Source: an uncultured Bacteroides sp. (GTDB lineage Bacteria > Bacteroidota > Bacteroidia > Bacteroidales > Bacteroidaceae). Taken from it: a stretch of DNA of 45,139 bases. The notes below the pieces were generated by a model. The model saw only the letters and a list, made by a program, of their open reading frames with translations. It did no database searches and was not told where the DNA came from. The DNA lies in assembly GCA_945965395.1 (NCBI GenBank), contig CAMFND010000148.1, forward strand, positions 1 to 45,139, read 5' to 3'. Made by a program: the position numbers and the translations under genes. How positions within the stretch are numbered: the first letter of the stretch is position 1; each line of letters begins with the position of its first letter. Of this stretch, positions 22,437-31,293 are shown piece by piece.

Positions 22437-25270
22437 AATGACATGACTTTTTGATGTTGATTGACTTTTCTGGCAAATTCCAGATACTTATGCCCGCCGT
22501 CCCGTTTGCGGTCTGCCTCTATGTGCGTGATGGCTTCCTGCATGGTTCCGTAGTGGGCCAGATAGAGTTTGAGGGCTTCCTTCTCCGTACGTTCGGTAGT
22601 GTAAGCCCAGTAGCATTCCGGTGCTTCCTCCACACCGTACACATCCGAGTATTGTCCCCGGCATATCCAGACTTCCTTGAAATAGCTGCGTCCTTCCCGG
22701 TTGTTCAGGGCATTGATGGTAAAAATCTGCTGCCGCTGGATGGGGGTCAGTCCCAGGATGGCGGCAATGTCCTCGTAGCGGTCCTTGAACTTGGTCTGGT
22801 CGAGCAGTATCTTCACGTCGGAGTTGTTGATGATGGCTTCCTTCACGATGGGCGAATCTATCACGTCATTCAACTCCTGGGTAACGACACCTGCTATGCC
22901 GTGGAACTTTCTGACCGTTTTGTACAAAAATTTTATATATTCTGCCATGGTGGGCGAAGCAATCGCCTTCCATGCTTCCTCGATAATCAGCGCCTTGCGT
23001 CCTTTCTTGATGCGCATCTTCTGCAGGAACACGTCCATAATGATGAGTACCACAATCGGAAACAGCACGGGGTCATCCTTAATCTTGTCGATTTCGAAGA
23101 CGATGAACTGCTCATCGAAGAGGTTCACGTCCAGGTCGGAGTTCAGGGTCATCTCCAGTTCGCCTCCCCGGTAGAACTGCTTCAGGATGGCTGCGAAGTC
23201 GCGGATGTTGAACTGAATCTTCTCCTGTGCCACGATTTGCGGAATGCGCTCCAAAGCAAACTCGTAGTAGGAATTGAAGGACAGTTCCCGGACTTTCAGT
23301 CTGCGTTTCTGTTCCTCGATGTGGTCTATCTGCTTGTCTATCTTGATAAGCATGGAGTTGTTGTAGAGTTCCTTCTTGTAGTTCTCGATTATCTGCAGGG
23401 CACGTTCCTTTTCGCCTTTACTGGCAGCTTCATCCTGGGCAAGGGCAAAAAGCGAACGGCACTGGCGGAGCAGCTTGAGTCGCCGGGCTTCTGCAGGAAG
23501 CATGAGTGCCCTGCTTTCTGCCTGCTTGTCCATTTCGGCTTCTCTGATTTGGGCATCAATGTCTTCCATGCTATGGGAGAACTTGTCGTAGTCTTCTTCC
23601 ATCTTGGAGGCAACCAACAGCTTTTGTCTCAACCCTTCACGTTCCTTCTCCGTGAACTTGGTAAAGGGATGGAAGTAGGCTTCATAGTATTCCACGATGG
23701 TCTGGTTAATGAGCATGTCCTCAATCTTACTTGGAAAGTCGTTACCTTTGAATATCAAGAATATCAAAGACTTCAAGAAGTTCTTCTTCTCCCCGAAGTT
23801 CAAGTCATACTCTTCTTTTGTTACCTTGAAAGGATTCATGGAGATGGGCTTCTCCTTCGAGTAAGAAATATAGGTTCCCTTGTAGTAACCACAGATACCT
23901 TCATAGGAATCACCCGTATCGACCATAACCACATCCGTCTTTTGCTCTAATAGTTGACGAACCACGCTGTTCATGTGAAAGCTCTTGCCACTTCCCGAAG
24001 GCCCAATGCAGAAGAAGTTGGCATTGTCTGTCATCTTCACCTTGCCCTCTTTCCCCGTGATGTCGATACACACCGGCAGCCCCTGGCGATCGGTGTAATA
24101 AGTGGTCAGCGGAGTATCTTCCGAACCTTTCAGATGTTCCTTGAAGAAGAAGCACAAAGCTGCATCAGATAAAGTAAGGAACAGGTCATAGTCCGGATTG
24201 AAGGCATAGCCGTTGCCGGGGAAGCTGTCTGTAAACAATTCCAACTGGTTGTAGGCGGTACGGGACGGCATGATGCCACACTCATACAGCTTGGTTTCCA
24301 GATAGGAAGTGACCGGAGTGACCTTGTCTGCCGGGCAGCTTACCAGGATGTTGAAGTTGCAATAGACCAACTGCGTGCTGTCCACCGCCAGGCGGTCCAG
24401 CACTTCCTCAATGTCTTCCTTCGCAATCTTGTTGCTCGGGTCAGGCATGGAGCCGTGGCGCTTGGCTTTGGCTTGTAACTTGCGTAGCAGTTTCCGTTGG
24501 TTCGGTATCTGTACCACCTGGTTGAACACCACACAATCGGCATGAGGCACACTTGTTAAAAATGAAAAGAGGTCCGTAGCGATGCCGTAGCCGTTGATGT
24601 TCATCTGAGTATAGGGCTTCACCAGGGATGGCAGGTTAATCTCGTCTATATCCACCAGTGGATAGGAACGGACTACCCGGTCGCCGATTTTCAGATATTC
24701 GTCTGATGCCTTGAAGTTGGTCATCGAGAACGGACCATGCCGGAACTGGAAGGCCATAAAGCGGTGGCAATACTCATTGACTTCCTCTTTACTGAGTTTG
24801 CGGTGCTTTATGTTCTTCTCCTTGAGTATGTCGCTCACTTTGGAAACCTTGGAATGGAAGTCCAGCCATTTCTTCGGGTCGTACTGAACGAACTGGCTGT
24901 GCTGTGCCTCCTGCGTGAGGATAAGGTAGGTACGTATCTCCGTAAATTCTCTTCCCTCAAAGTAACGGAAGTAGCTTTTGGTCAGGAACTCCGCATCCTC
25001 CGGCACCTCATGGTGGTAGGACTGCTTGCAGAGCACGTCCTGTTTCTGCAAGGCATAGCCCTCGCCAAGGGTCTGCACCACGTTGGAGAGCACATCCTGA
25101 AAGAGCATGTACTGCTCCGCATCGGTACAGAGCTGCTGCACGGGATTGGTTATCTCGAAAATAACCGACGGTTCCCCCTTGGCTGAAAAAAGGACGACAT
25201 TGCCGTCCGTTTCCTCCAGCTGCGCATAGAGTCCGTCAAATATTCTTTTCTTGGTACGTGCCATAATCAT
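22424..25270 (-). CDS. traG: Conjugal transfer ATPase TraG (VirB4-like)
   Basis: The protein has 948 residues (946 if the second ATG at 25264 is used). The N-terminal DUF3875-type region includes VVLFSAKGEPSVIFEITNPV near 26-45. Walker A is GPSGSGKSFHMNS near 425. Walker B lies in RKALIIEEAWKAI, followed by FLYKTVRKFHGIAGVVTQEL. A helical, highly charged insert of about 120 residues (roughly 540-660) lengthens the protein beyond the usual 830 or so. VirB4 ATPases energise pilus assembly and DNA export. It lies 10 nt after traF. Confidence 0.9.
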   Translation of the reverse strand: MIMARTKKRIFDGLYAQLEETDGNVVLFSAKGEPSVIFEITNPVQQLCTDAEQYMLFQDVLSNVVQTLGEGYALQKQDVLCKQSYHHEVPEDAEFLTKSYFRYFEGREFTEIRTYLILTQEAQHSQFVQYDPKKWLDFHSKVSKVSDILKEKNIKHRKLSKEEVNEYCHRFMAFQFRHGPFSMTNFKASDEYLKIGDRVVRSYPLVDIDEINLPSLVKPYTQMNINGYGIATDLFSFLTSVPHADCVVFNQVVQIPNQRKLLRKLQAKAKRHGSMPDPSNKIAKEDIEEVLDRLAVDSTQLVYCNFNILVSCPADKVTPVTSYLETKLYECGIMPSRTAYNQLELFTDSFPGNGYAFNPDYDLFLTLSDAALCFFFKEHLKGSEDTPLTTYYTDRQGLPVCIDITGKEGKVKMTDNANFFCIGPSGSGKSFHMNSVVRQLLEQKTDVVMVDTGDSYEGICGYYKGTYISYSKEKPISMNPFKVTKEEYDLNFGEKKNFLKSLIFLIFKGNDFPSKIEDMLINQTIVEYYEAYFHPFTKFTEKEREGLRQKLLVASKMEEDYDKFSHSMEDIDAQIREAEMDKQAESRALMLPAEARRLKLLRQCRSLFALAQDEAASKGEKERALQIIENYKKELYNNSMLIKIDKQIDHIEEQKRRLKVRELSFNSYYEFALERIPQIVAQEKIQFNIRDFAAILKQFYRGGELEMTLNSDLDVNLFDEQFIVFEIDKIKDDPVLFPIVVLIIMDVFLQKMRIKKGRKALIIEEAWKAIASPTMAEYIKFLYKTVRKFHGIAGVVTQELNDVIDSPIVKEAIINNSDVKILLDQTKFKDRYEDIAAILGLTPIQRQQIFTINALNNREGRSYFKEVWICRGQYSDVYGVEEAPECYWAYTTERTEKEALKLYLAHYGTMQEAITHIEADRKRDGGHKYLEFARKVNQHQKVMSLWSS

Positions 25271-25280
25271 TCATTTTATT

Positions 25281-25571
25281 TTACGAGTTACGTCTCAGAT
25301 TCTTGTAAACATAGATACCCTTTGCCCGCCGTTTGTTGTGGAGACCGCCACGCTGCTTGACATAAATGGTGACCAATCCGACCAATGCCATCACCAGCAT
25401 GGCGATGAACCCGGCAAGCTTTCCCAAGGCGATGGAGAAACCGATAAAACCCACGAATGACACACCGATGGCCGCTGCTGCCAAAGTCAGGAAACGACCG
25501 CGTATGCCCATGAACTCCAGCGGTTTCTGCAAGCCTTTGAAAACGGGATAACCCTCCTGATTCATCGTCAT
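25281..25571 (-). CDS. traF: Conjugal transfer protein TraF (DUF4133, VirB3-like)
   Basis: The 96-residue protein matches DUF4133: YPVFKGLQKPLEFMGIRGRF near 8-27, two membrane helices (LTLAAAAIGVSFVGFIGFSI and FIAMLVMALVGLVTIYV), and KGIYVYKNLRRN at the end. It is the VirB3-like partner of TraG, which follows it by 10 nt. The ATG at 25571 has a second in-frame ATG two codons later. Confidence 0.88.
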   Translation of the reverse strand: MTMNQEGYPVFKGLQKPLEFMGIRGRFLTLAAAAIGVSFVGFIGFSIALGKLAGFIAMLVMALVGLVTIYVKQRGGLHNKRRAKGIYVYKNLRRNS

Positions 25572-25600
25572 AATTCTGGATAGTATGTTGACAAATTGGA

Positions 25601-25701
25601 TTACTTAAAGAAGAGCGGAAGAGCCTCAGAAAGAGCGATAAATGCGATACATCCACCAATCGTCAGCATGATAGTTTTCTTGACATCCTGGTCGCCGTTC
25701 T
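25601..25701 (-). CDS. traE: traE exon 2 (C-terminal part of the intron-split gene)
   Basis: This segment encodes the final 33 residues of the DUF4134 protein TraE: NGDQDVKKTIMLTIGGCIAF, then the membrane helix end and FFK before TAA at 25603-25601. It has no start codon of its own. The exon begins at AGAACGG directly after the intron end CCTAC. The join with exon 1 (...AAGATGC + AGAACGG...) gives KMQNG without any frame change. An apparent longer frame running up to 25825 is read-through of intron domains V and VI and is not a separate gene. Confidence 0.85.
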
Positions 25702-25762
25702 GTAGGCTTGGTTCAGAGCGCCTTACGGCATTACTGCCGCAGGTCTCTCCAAACCTGCCCCC

Positions 25763-25796
25763 GAACCGTACGTACATGTCTCCATGTATACGGCTC
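25763..25796 (-). ncRNA. Group II intron domain V
   Basis: The 34-nt hairpin starts GAGCCGTATACATGG and ends ACGTACGGTTC on the minus strand. This is the bacterial domain V pattern (AGCCGUAU...GUACGGUU), the catalytic core of the ribozyme. It lies between the stop of the reverse transcriptase gene (25815) and the intron 3' end (25702). Confidence 0.88.
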
Positions 25797-25814
25797 TCCG
25801 TTATTGAATGCACT

Positions 25815-27626
25815 TTATTTCTCATGTTCTTTCTCTTTTATCTTGGTATAGCAACTTTCGCATACTGCGATAGTTTTACGGTGTGAACCCAACATTATCT
25901 TACCCCATTCCGTCTTGTCATTGATAGATTTCAAAGTGCGAACATGGTGCATGATGAGCTTATCGTGTCTGCCGCACAACTCACAGATTTCACTTCTTAA
26001 TCGTTCCGCTAATGAACGTTTCGGGAAGCTAACGTGAGGCAAGTTGTCACAATCAGCCATTTTGTTAGGTTGTTTTTGCGCAAATCCACCATTGTATAGG
26101 ACACGGTATTTTTGATTTCCCTTTTTATCGGTGTATTCAATCTTAAATTCCTTGTCCTTTCTGTACTTCCTTACAATCTTCGGCATAGTACTGTTAAGTT
26201 TCTGTGCCAATGTCTTGTAGAGACTGTACTGCATGATGTAACCAAGTTTTGAGCAGGTTGCAGATACATTGTCAGCTATACAATAATAGTTGTAGAATCC
26301 TCTTATCTCAAGGTTGAATTTTGCAAGGATTCGGTGGCTTTCCATACCTATCAAGTAGCTTCTTGACTGTGGTAGCCATACCGTTTTACCGTTTTGTTCT
26401 GTGAATTTCACAGCACCGTAGCTCATCAGCTTGTCTTTTATCGTTTCCGATGAAAGCAACAATTGAACTTTACCTCTGAATGCTCGTGAAAGGATTCCTT
26501 TACAGTTTCTTTTCATCACATCCAGGGTTTTTACGGTTATCCGATAGCCAAGGAACTTGGCTTCTTCCCTTGCATGGGTAATTAGCGTCTTTTCTGCTGA
26601 AAGTTCGAGTTTGAGTCTATCACGCATGTAGTTGGTAATATCCTCTTTGATTCTCTCACATTCTTGCTTTGAACCAATCACACCGATAAGAAAATCGTCA
26701 GCATACCTTACATATTTGAGACGGCGATAATTTTCATCCATCTCATCTCTTACGGGCATACTCCGCAACTGTTTCTGAAGTTGTTTGATTTCTGCATCAA
26801 GAGCGGCTGCTTCGACAGGGTCTTCAGTAGCCTTTCTTTTCTTTCGCCTGTTTACAGTACGCATGTTCAGATTCATGTATTCGTTTCGTATCTTCCTGCT
26901 TTCTCCTTTATCAAAGAGGGTGGCATATTCTTTCATGTACTTGTCGAACTGGTCAAGGTAGATATTAGCCAATATGGGACTGACTATCCCTCCTTGGGGT
27001 GTGCCCGAATAAGTTTTGTTAAAATACCACTCTTCCAGATAGCCAGTCCTTAGGAACTTCCATATCAAGCGAATGAAACGCTCATCAGCTATTCGCATCC
27101 GCAGAATATCTATCAGTGTTGCATGGTGGATATTATCGAAAAAGCCTTTGATGTCTCCTTCTATAAACCACCGCATACCGGTAAATGTCTTTTTGATGCT
27201 TATGAGGGCTGTGTGGCAACTTTTGAATGGTCTGAATCCATGTGAAGTGCTTTCAAAATGACCTTCATAAATGGCTTCGAGAATCATTCTAGTTACCTCC
27301 TGCACCAACTTGTCTTCGATAGTAGGGATTCCCAAAGGACGTTTCTTTCCATTCTTCTTGGGAATGTACACTCTCTTGGCAGGTTGGGGAGAATAGCTCT
27401 CATTTTTCAAGCTCTCAATGAGTTTTCCAATGCGGTCGATAGTCATTCCGTCAATGGTAAGACCATCTGTACCGGGAGTCATGTTGCCGGGTTTGGATTT
27501 AATCCGTTCGTAGGCAAGCATGAACATTTCCTCGTTAAAGAGAATACGGTAGATACGCTCATACTTATAGTCTGAAACTTTACTGTGTGAGCTTAAAGTG
27601 TTCAATATTATCTCGGGATTTCTCAT
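25815..27626 (-). CDS. ltrA: Group II intron-encoded reverse transcriptase/maturase with HNH domain
   Basis: The 603-residue protein contains the RT domain (about 25-370), with NMTPGTDGLTIDGMTIDRI near 47-65, GIPTIEDKLVQEVTRMILEA, the TPQGGIVSPILANIYLDQFD block and the catalytic YADD in VRYADDFLIGV near 308-318. The maturase (X) region follows. At the end is an HNH-type DNA endonuclease domain: CELCGRHDKLIMHHVRTLKS near 545-564 and VCESCY near 592. It needs no neighbours other than its intron RNA: it helps splicing and, with the RNA, inserts the intron in new sites. All expected catalytic residues are present. Confidence 0.93.
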   Translation of the reverse strand: MRNPEIILNTLSSHSKVSDYKYERIYRILFNEEMFMLAYERIKSKPGNMTPGTDGLTIDGMTIDRIGKLIESLKNESYSPQPAKRVYIPKKNGKKRPLGIPTIEDKLVQEVTRMILEAIYEGHFESTSHGFRPFKSCHTALISIKKTFTGMRWFIEGDIKGFFDNIHHATLIDILRMRIADERFIRLIWKFLRTGYLEEWYFNKTYSGTPQGGIVSPILANIYLDQFDKYMKEYATLFDKGESRKIRNEYMNLNMRTVNRRKKRKATEDPVEAAALDAEIKQLQKQLRSMPVRDEMDENYRRLKYVRYADDFLIGVIGSKQECERIKEDITNYMRDRLKLELSAEKTLITHAREEAKFLGYRITVKTLDVMKRNCKGILSRAFRGKVQLLLSSETIKDKLMSYGAVKFTEQNGKTVWLPQSRSYLIGMESHRILAKFNLEIRGFYNYYCIADNVSATCSKLGYIMQYSLYKTLAQKLNSTMPKIVRKYRKDKEFKIEYTDKKGNQKYRVLYNGGFAQKQPNKMADCDNLPHVSFPKRSLAERLRSEICELCGRHDKLIMHHVRTLKSINDKTEWGKIMLGSHRKTIAVCESCYTKIKEKEHEK

Positions 27627-28264
27627 ACGTCTCTCACGTTATCCGTTAATACTATTGAAATCAATAACTGTTCCCCTTCGCCATGTAGAAGGCTTTCCCT
27701 TCCTCGGACTACTATGGGAACTCCGTTGCCGTACCGAATATTCAGAACCTTTGTTCATAGCCAGTTGGCATTTCGGGTTAGGCAATCTCCGTTTAGTTTG
27801 CGTGATAACTGTTGGCACGACTGACTGTCGGATGCGACTTACACCCTTTTCTCCGCTTACTGCGGTTACGTTGCGGCAAGTTCCTGCTGTACCAATAAAT
27901 GCAGGTTGGCACAGTACCGCAATATGGCGTATGTAACTGCTTTCCGCCATAGTCACTTCAAATACCGTTGGATTATCGTTAAACCAATCAGGCTTCATCC
28001 TCATGTCAGTCTTTATCCCTTGCAGCTGCGTCTCGGCTTTGCAGTTCGCCGACTTGCCACTTTTCCAGCCTGCTGTTTTCCCCTTATAGATTTCTCCGCA
28101 GGGTATAGCTGATGGGATTAGGATGTTGTAAAACATACAGTTAATCTTTGTTATCTACATGTTAGTAGAGGTTAATTACTAAAATTGGACCGTCCATTCT
28201 ACATGGAACACTATCCTAACTTCTTGCCAAAGAAGTATTTATCACGCAACCATTACGGACGCAC

Positions 28265-28562
28265 GCATCTTGAAGTAGACGTTGAACGCCCCTACAAGCA
28301 CAATAACGGCTGCAATCGCTTTCATCAAGTTTGACACCGGAGTCTGGTAGGAACTCACTTCCTGGGTGGCTTTGGTAAAACCCGCGGCTCCCTTGCTGCC
28401 TGCCATCGCTTCACCGACCGATACCGTAAGGGCAAAGATGAACATGAGGCATTTCTGTACCACACTGCAGGCCATAAGGCGGTTGACTGCTTTTTCAGAA
28501 GAGCGCTGGATAGAGCGGAAGATGCTTTCGTTTCCGCATACGAGTTGATTAAGTTGTTTCAT
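28265..28562 (-). CDS. traE: traE exon 1 (DUF4134, VirB2-like)
   Basis: This exon encodes residues 1-99 and one base of codon 100. There is an unusually long N-terminus (about 28 residues, MKQLNQLVCGNESIFRSIQR and on), then a membrane/signal segment (CLMFIFALTVSVGEAMAG). The DUF4134 start follows: GFTKATQEVSSYQTPVSNLM, a helix and FNVYFKM. Spliced to exon 2 at 25701-25601 it gives 132 residues, including both DUF4134 helices. Without splicing, translation runs into the intron and ends after RASVMVA. TraE is the VirB2-like pilin candidate of Bacteroidales ICEs. Confidence 0.85.
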
Positions 28563-28591
28563 TGTATATTTCTTTGATAATGGATTTCATC

Positions 28592-28663
28592 GCCAAAGGA
28601 ACAGAGGTCGCCAAAGAAACAGAGGTCATTCAAGTATCAGAGGTCGCTAAAGGAACGGTGGAC
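28592..28663. repeat. Four tandem 18-bp repeats between traD-like gene and traE
   Basis: The units start at 28592, 28610, 28628 and 28646. The first two, GCCAAAGGAACAGAGGTC and GCCAAAGAAACAGAGGTC, differ at one base; the third and fourth are more diverged (ATTCAAGTATCAGAGGTC, GCTAAAGGAACGGTGGAC). On the plus strand they lie in a 46-codon frame (28580-28720) and would read AKGTEV-like hexapeptides. The tra transcript runs the other way, so they may instead be part of its untranslated spacer. Confidence 0.7.
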
Positions 28664-28689
28664 TTTCGTCCGGTTGGTTTCGGGTTTAT

Positions 28690-29367
28690 CTACCCGGCAT
28701 ATCGCATGCTTTCGCAGTGATAGATAATGGTACCCAGGTCACATTCACCGGTTTCTGCCAGCTGGTCGATGGCTTTGAAGATGTCATCCACCAGGATGCC
28801 GTCTGTCAGGATGGCTTCGCGGTAGGTCGGTGAGCGGTAGGGTTGGTCGTCATCTTCTGGTTGCTCTTCATCGGAATTATCATCGGTGCTTTCTTCAGAT
28901 GATTTTTCATCAGAAGGTTCTGCCTCTTGATTAACCGATTCATCTGCTTCCTGTTCGTTATCCGATTCAGTTGCCTGTGAAGGAGTAGCAATTCCAGATT
29001 CAACTTCATTGTACACGTCTTCAGAATTGTCTGATTCCTCCTGCTCATCTTCGGTTTCTTCTTTCCCTTCCTGTGAAGTATCGGCATCCGATTGAGTTGG
29101 AGAAGCATCGTCCTGTTGACTGCTTTCGGAAGCATTCTCGCTTGGAGAATCTTCTTTCTTTTCCTCTTCTTTCTTCGGTTCCTCCCGACTCACCTTGTGA
29201 GGTCGGAAAGACTGGGCTTCGTCAGATATGTCTATATCCTCCTCAATATAGTTATCTTGTTCTGCCGCTTCGGCTGCCTTGGCTCGCTGGATGTCCATCA
29301 CTATCAAGAAGGCATAGTAGCATAACAGCGCCACAAAGAGGATCGAGATTATTTGTCCGTAGGTCAT
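28690..29367 (-). CDS. TraD-like membrane-anchored acidic protein
   Basis: The 225-residue protein has one N-terminal membrane helix (IISILFVALLCYYAFLIVMD, about 6-25). A very acidic, low-complexity region of Glu, Asp, Ser, Gln and Thr (about 38-175) follows. It ends in a short conserved-looking domain (YREAILTDGILVDDIFKAID, about 183-202, then a Cys pair). Its place between the HTH gene and traE is that of TraD in CTnDOT-type elements. The acidic region could mimic DNA or act as an extended tether; neither is shown. Confidence 0.6.
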   Translation of the reverse strand: MTYGQIISILFVALLCYYAFLIVMDIQRAKAAEAAEQDNYIEEDIDISDEAQSFRPHKVSREEPKKEEEKKEDSPSENASESSQQDDASPTQSDADTSQEGKEETEDEQEESDNSEDVYNEVESGIATPSQATESDNEQEADESVNQEAEPSDEKSSEESTDDNSDEEQPEDDDQPYRSPTYREAILTDGILVDDIFKAIDQLAETGECDLGTIIYHCESMRYAG

Positions 29368-29375
29368 AGCTGTAC

Positions 29376-29966
29376 TTATATGAGGTTGGGTATTACAATA
29401 ATGTCCTCTTGCGGAACCGGTTGGAAACGGATTCCCAATTTCATGCCCCGGTTCTCCAGACGCTGTTTGCGGAAGGTGTTTTCGGTATAGTACATCAGGT
29501 TCTTCTGTCCGCTGAGTATATAGCCTTTCACTTTCAGGCGATAGCGTAGGCGTACCTTGGCCCGGTTGGATATTACATTGATTCGGGTGATGGGATCCAG
29601 ACCGAATACCATTCTCCTTCGTTCCCGACGCACCATTTTCTGACGGACGCGGGATGAGACCTTATATCCTTCATGTTTGGAGCGTTTCAGTCCCATTTTG
29701 GAAGCGATACGGCTGACGGTCACTCGGGTCACACCCAGTTTCTCACCGATTTCCGTAAAGGATTCTTCATTGAAGTGGCTGCGGATATGGTCGGCACGCT
29801 CCATCCATTTGGACTTGGCCAGCTTGCCCAGTCCCAGTTCCTTGGCTTTGTACTTTACGGCTGACACGCTCATCTCCAGCACGGCGGCGGTATGGGCGGT
29901 GGTTTCTACCGGATAAAGTTCGATAAGCAGGGATACCATCTGGTCGTTCCATCTATTCCATTTCAT
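29376..29966 (-). CDS. Helix-turn-helix protein in the tra operon (TraC position)
   Basis: The start at ATG 29966 overlaps the end of the TraB-like gene by 14 nt and gives 196 residues; a longer frame to 30173 is only a shadow of that gene. Two helix-turn-helix-like segments are visible: TAHTAAVLEMSVSAVKYKAK near 18-37 and FTEIGEKLGVTRVTVSRIAS near 68-87. A strongly basic middle (about 95-120, many Arg and Lys) and a C-terminal region that may be beta-rich follow. It probably binds DNA. A role in regulating tra genes or in handling the transferred strand is inferred from position and basic charge. Confidence 0.65.
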   Translation of the reverse strand: MKWNRWNDQMVSLLIELYPVETTAHTAAVLEMSVSAVKYKAKELGLGKLAKSKWMERADHIRSHFNEESFTEIGEKLGVTRVTVSRIASKMGLKRSKHEGYKVSSRVRQKMVRRERRRMVFGLDPITRINVISNRAKVRLRYRLKVKGYILSGQKNLMYYTENTFRKQRLENRGMKLGIRFQPVPQEDIIVIPNLI

Positions 29967-30396
29967 AATCTTCCTTGTTGAAGTTGATAAACAATGATTT
30001 CTTCTTTCTGCGAAACTCGGAGAGTTGCGGCAGATAGGTCTCGAAGAAGGCACGGACGATGGCATTGACCATGTCGGAACGGCTCCGGTTATGGATGTCG
30101 CAGTCGTCGAGTGAATCGGCCAGGTCTCGGTCGAGTTTGCAGACCAGCCGTTCGTCCTTGTCGCCTCGTTCATCGGAAGTGTCCAGATAGTTCATGAACA
30201 CTTGCCAGCACTTGTTCCCCTCCACAGAAGGGAAAAGAGCAGCTGTAGCGCCATCTGCGGTTTCTTCGTTCACGGGTGCCTCTTGGGAGGTCTTGCTGGT
30301 AGAATCCGACTTTTCCTTCGGTTCGCCCGTCAAGGTCATATCGGAATCGTTGATACCTTTAAGAAGGTCGTCAATTTCGGGAATGTCTTTTGTCAT
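29953..30396 (-). CDS. TraB-like protein (DUF3408)
   Basis: The 147-residue protein has a disordered N-terminal half (about 15-60, rich in Ser, Thr, Glu and Lys). The C-terminal domain resembles DUF3408: LVCKLDRDLADSLDDCDIHN near 83-102, then SRSDMVNAIVRAFFETYLPQ and FRRKKKSLF. This type of domain has a ribbon-helix-helix-like look and follows ParA genes in Bacteroidales ICEs. It lies 20 nt after traA and may be its DNA-binding partner, in the way ParB-type proteins partner ParA (inference). Confidence 0.75.
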   Translation of the reverse strand: MTKDIPEIDDLLKGINDSDMTLTGEPKEKSDSTSKTSQEAPVNEETADGATAALFPSVEGNKCWQVFMNYLDTSDERGDKDERLVCKLDRDLADSLDDCDIHNRSRSDMVNAIVRAFFETYLPQLSEFRRKKKSLFINFNKEDYEME

Positions 30397-30416
30397 TGCA
30401 CGATAGGTATTGATGG

Positions 30417-31265
30417 TTACTGATTATGTTGATGCTCACTGTTGTTTTCCTGTTCTTCGTCTTCGGCTTCATCCAGCGCAATATGGGTGCTTGTTTCAGC
30501 CTGGTATTTCTTCTTGCCGTTCTTGGGGTAAAGGTTCTCCGTCAGTTGGATGCCGGACAGTTCCATTTCACGGATGGGACCTGTCTTGTCGAAGATGCTG
30601 AAATAGATCTTGTCGAATACCGAACTGACATAGCGGTACTGCATGTCTAGTGCGGCGATGGTGCTGAACCGTTCCATGTCTGCCCGTCGGGGTATCTTTC
30701 CGGTGACATACCCGTAGTTGGAGAAGGTTTCCCGGGTGTTGTCCCATAGGATGAGTTCCGAGCGCTTGCCCACGCGGTTGTCATTCAGGTTGGGGATGAT
30801 GAAGAGCTGTGCTTTCATCCGTTCGCCGACAGCCTGACGAAGTCGGTCCAGAAACAGCAGAAAACTGGCGGTGGAAGGAATGGTCACCAGGTCGTAGTGG
30901 AACGGTACCACGATAATGTCTGAATTGACAAAGATGGGAACGAGCCCTTCGGCTTTCAGACTTCCCGGCGAGTCTATGAGTACCACATCTATTTCGGGGT
31001 CGTTGTGCAGTTTCTCCACCAGCGAGGTCATCTCCACTTTGTTGTTGGGTTCGTATGACCAGACTTCATAGGGCAGTTGTTCCTCTCCATATTTCTTGAT
31101 GTCTGCCTTGCGGCATTTCATGATTGAGTGTTGGAAGTCGCAGTCGATGACAACCACCCGGACGCCTTTTGCCACTAAGTAGTTGGCAAAGGTGACGCAA
31201 AGGGTGGTCTTTCCGACTCCTCCTTTCTGGTTGGCAAAGGTGATTATGACCGGGGTCTGTATCAT
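30417..31265 (-). CDS. traA: ParA-family ATPase TraA
   Basis: The 282-residue protein has the deviant Walker A KGGVGKTT (about 14-21, in ITFANQKGGVGKTTLCVTFA), Walker A' (VVVIDCDFQHS) and the ParA motif IDVVLIDSPGSLKAEGLVPI near 94-113. It is the first gene of the tra operon, with its own shared-type promoter and a short leader of about 22 nt. ParA proteins move or position DNA and can act with a repressor. The C-terminal 50 residues are charged and probably disordered. Confidence 0.88.
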   Translation of the reverse strand: MIQTPVIITFANQKGGVGKTTLCVTFANYLVAKGVRVVVIDCDFQHSIMKCRKADIKKYGEEQLPYEVWSYEPNNKVEMTSLVEKLHNDPEIDVVLIDSPGSLKAEGLVPIFVNSDIIVVPFHYDLVTIPSTASFLLFLDRLRQAVGERMKAQLFIIPNLNDNRVGKRSELILWDNTRETFSNYGYVTGKIPRRADMERFSTIAALDMQYRYVSSVFDKIYFSIFDKTGPIREMELSGIQLTENLYPKNGKKKYQAETSTHIALDEAEDEEQENNSEHQHNQ

Positions 31266-31293
31266 GTTGTTTTCCGTTTATCAAATTCGCAAG

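Larger units (their letters stand above)
25702..28264 (-). mobile_element. Group II intron inserted in traE
   Basis: The element is 2,563 nt and lies on the same strand as traE, as splicing requires. It begins GTGCG (28264-28260), the group II 5' end, and finishes CCTAC (AY end) at 25702. Domain V is at 25763-25796. A domain VI hairpin stands just before the 3' end, with an unpaired A 7-8 nt from the boundary. About 640 nt of domain I-III sequence precede the reverse transcriptase frame at 27626. Removing the element restores an exact 132-codon traE frame. The RNA appears complete, so it may be active. The insertion could block conjugation if splicing fails. Confidence 0.92.

Noticed and set aside
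22451-23950. 499-codon plus-strand frame opposite traG
   Set aside because: Antisense shadow of the VirB4 gene; no domain is recognisable in it.
25702-25825. Apparent 74-residue gene covering the end of the intron and traE exon 2
   Set aside because: Its first part is read-through of intron domains V and VI; only the part after 25701 is coding, as traE exon 2.
27639-28136. 165-codon open frame upstream of the reverse transcriptase
   Set aside because: It lies in the structured 5' RNA part of the group II intron and shows no protein-like pattern.
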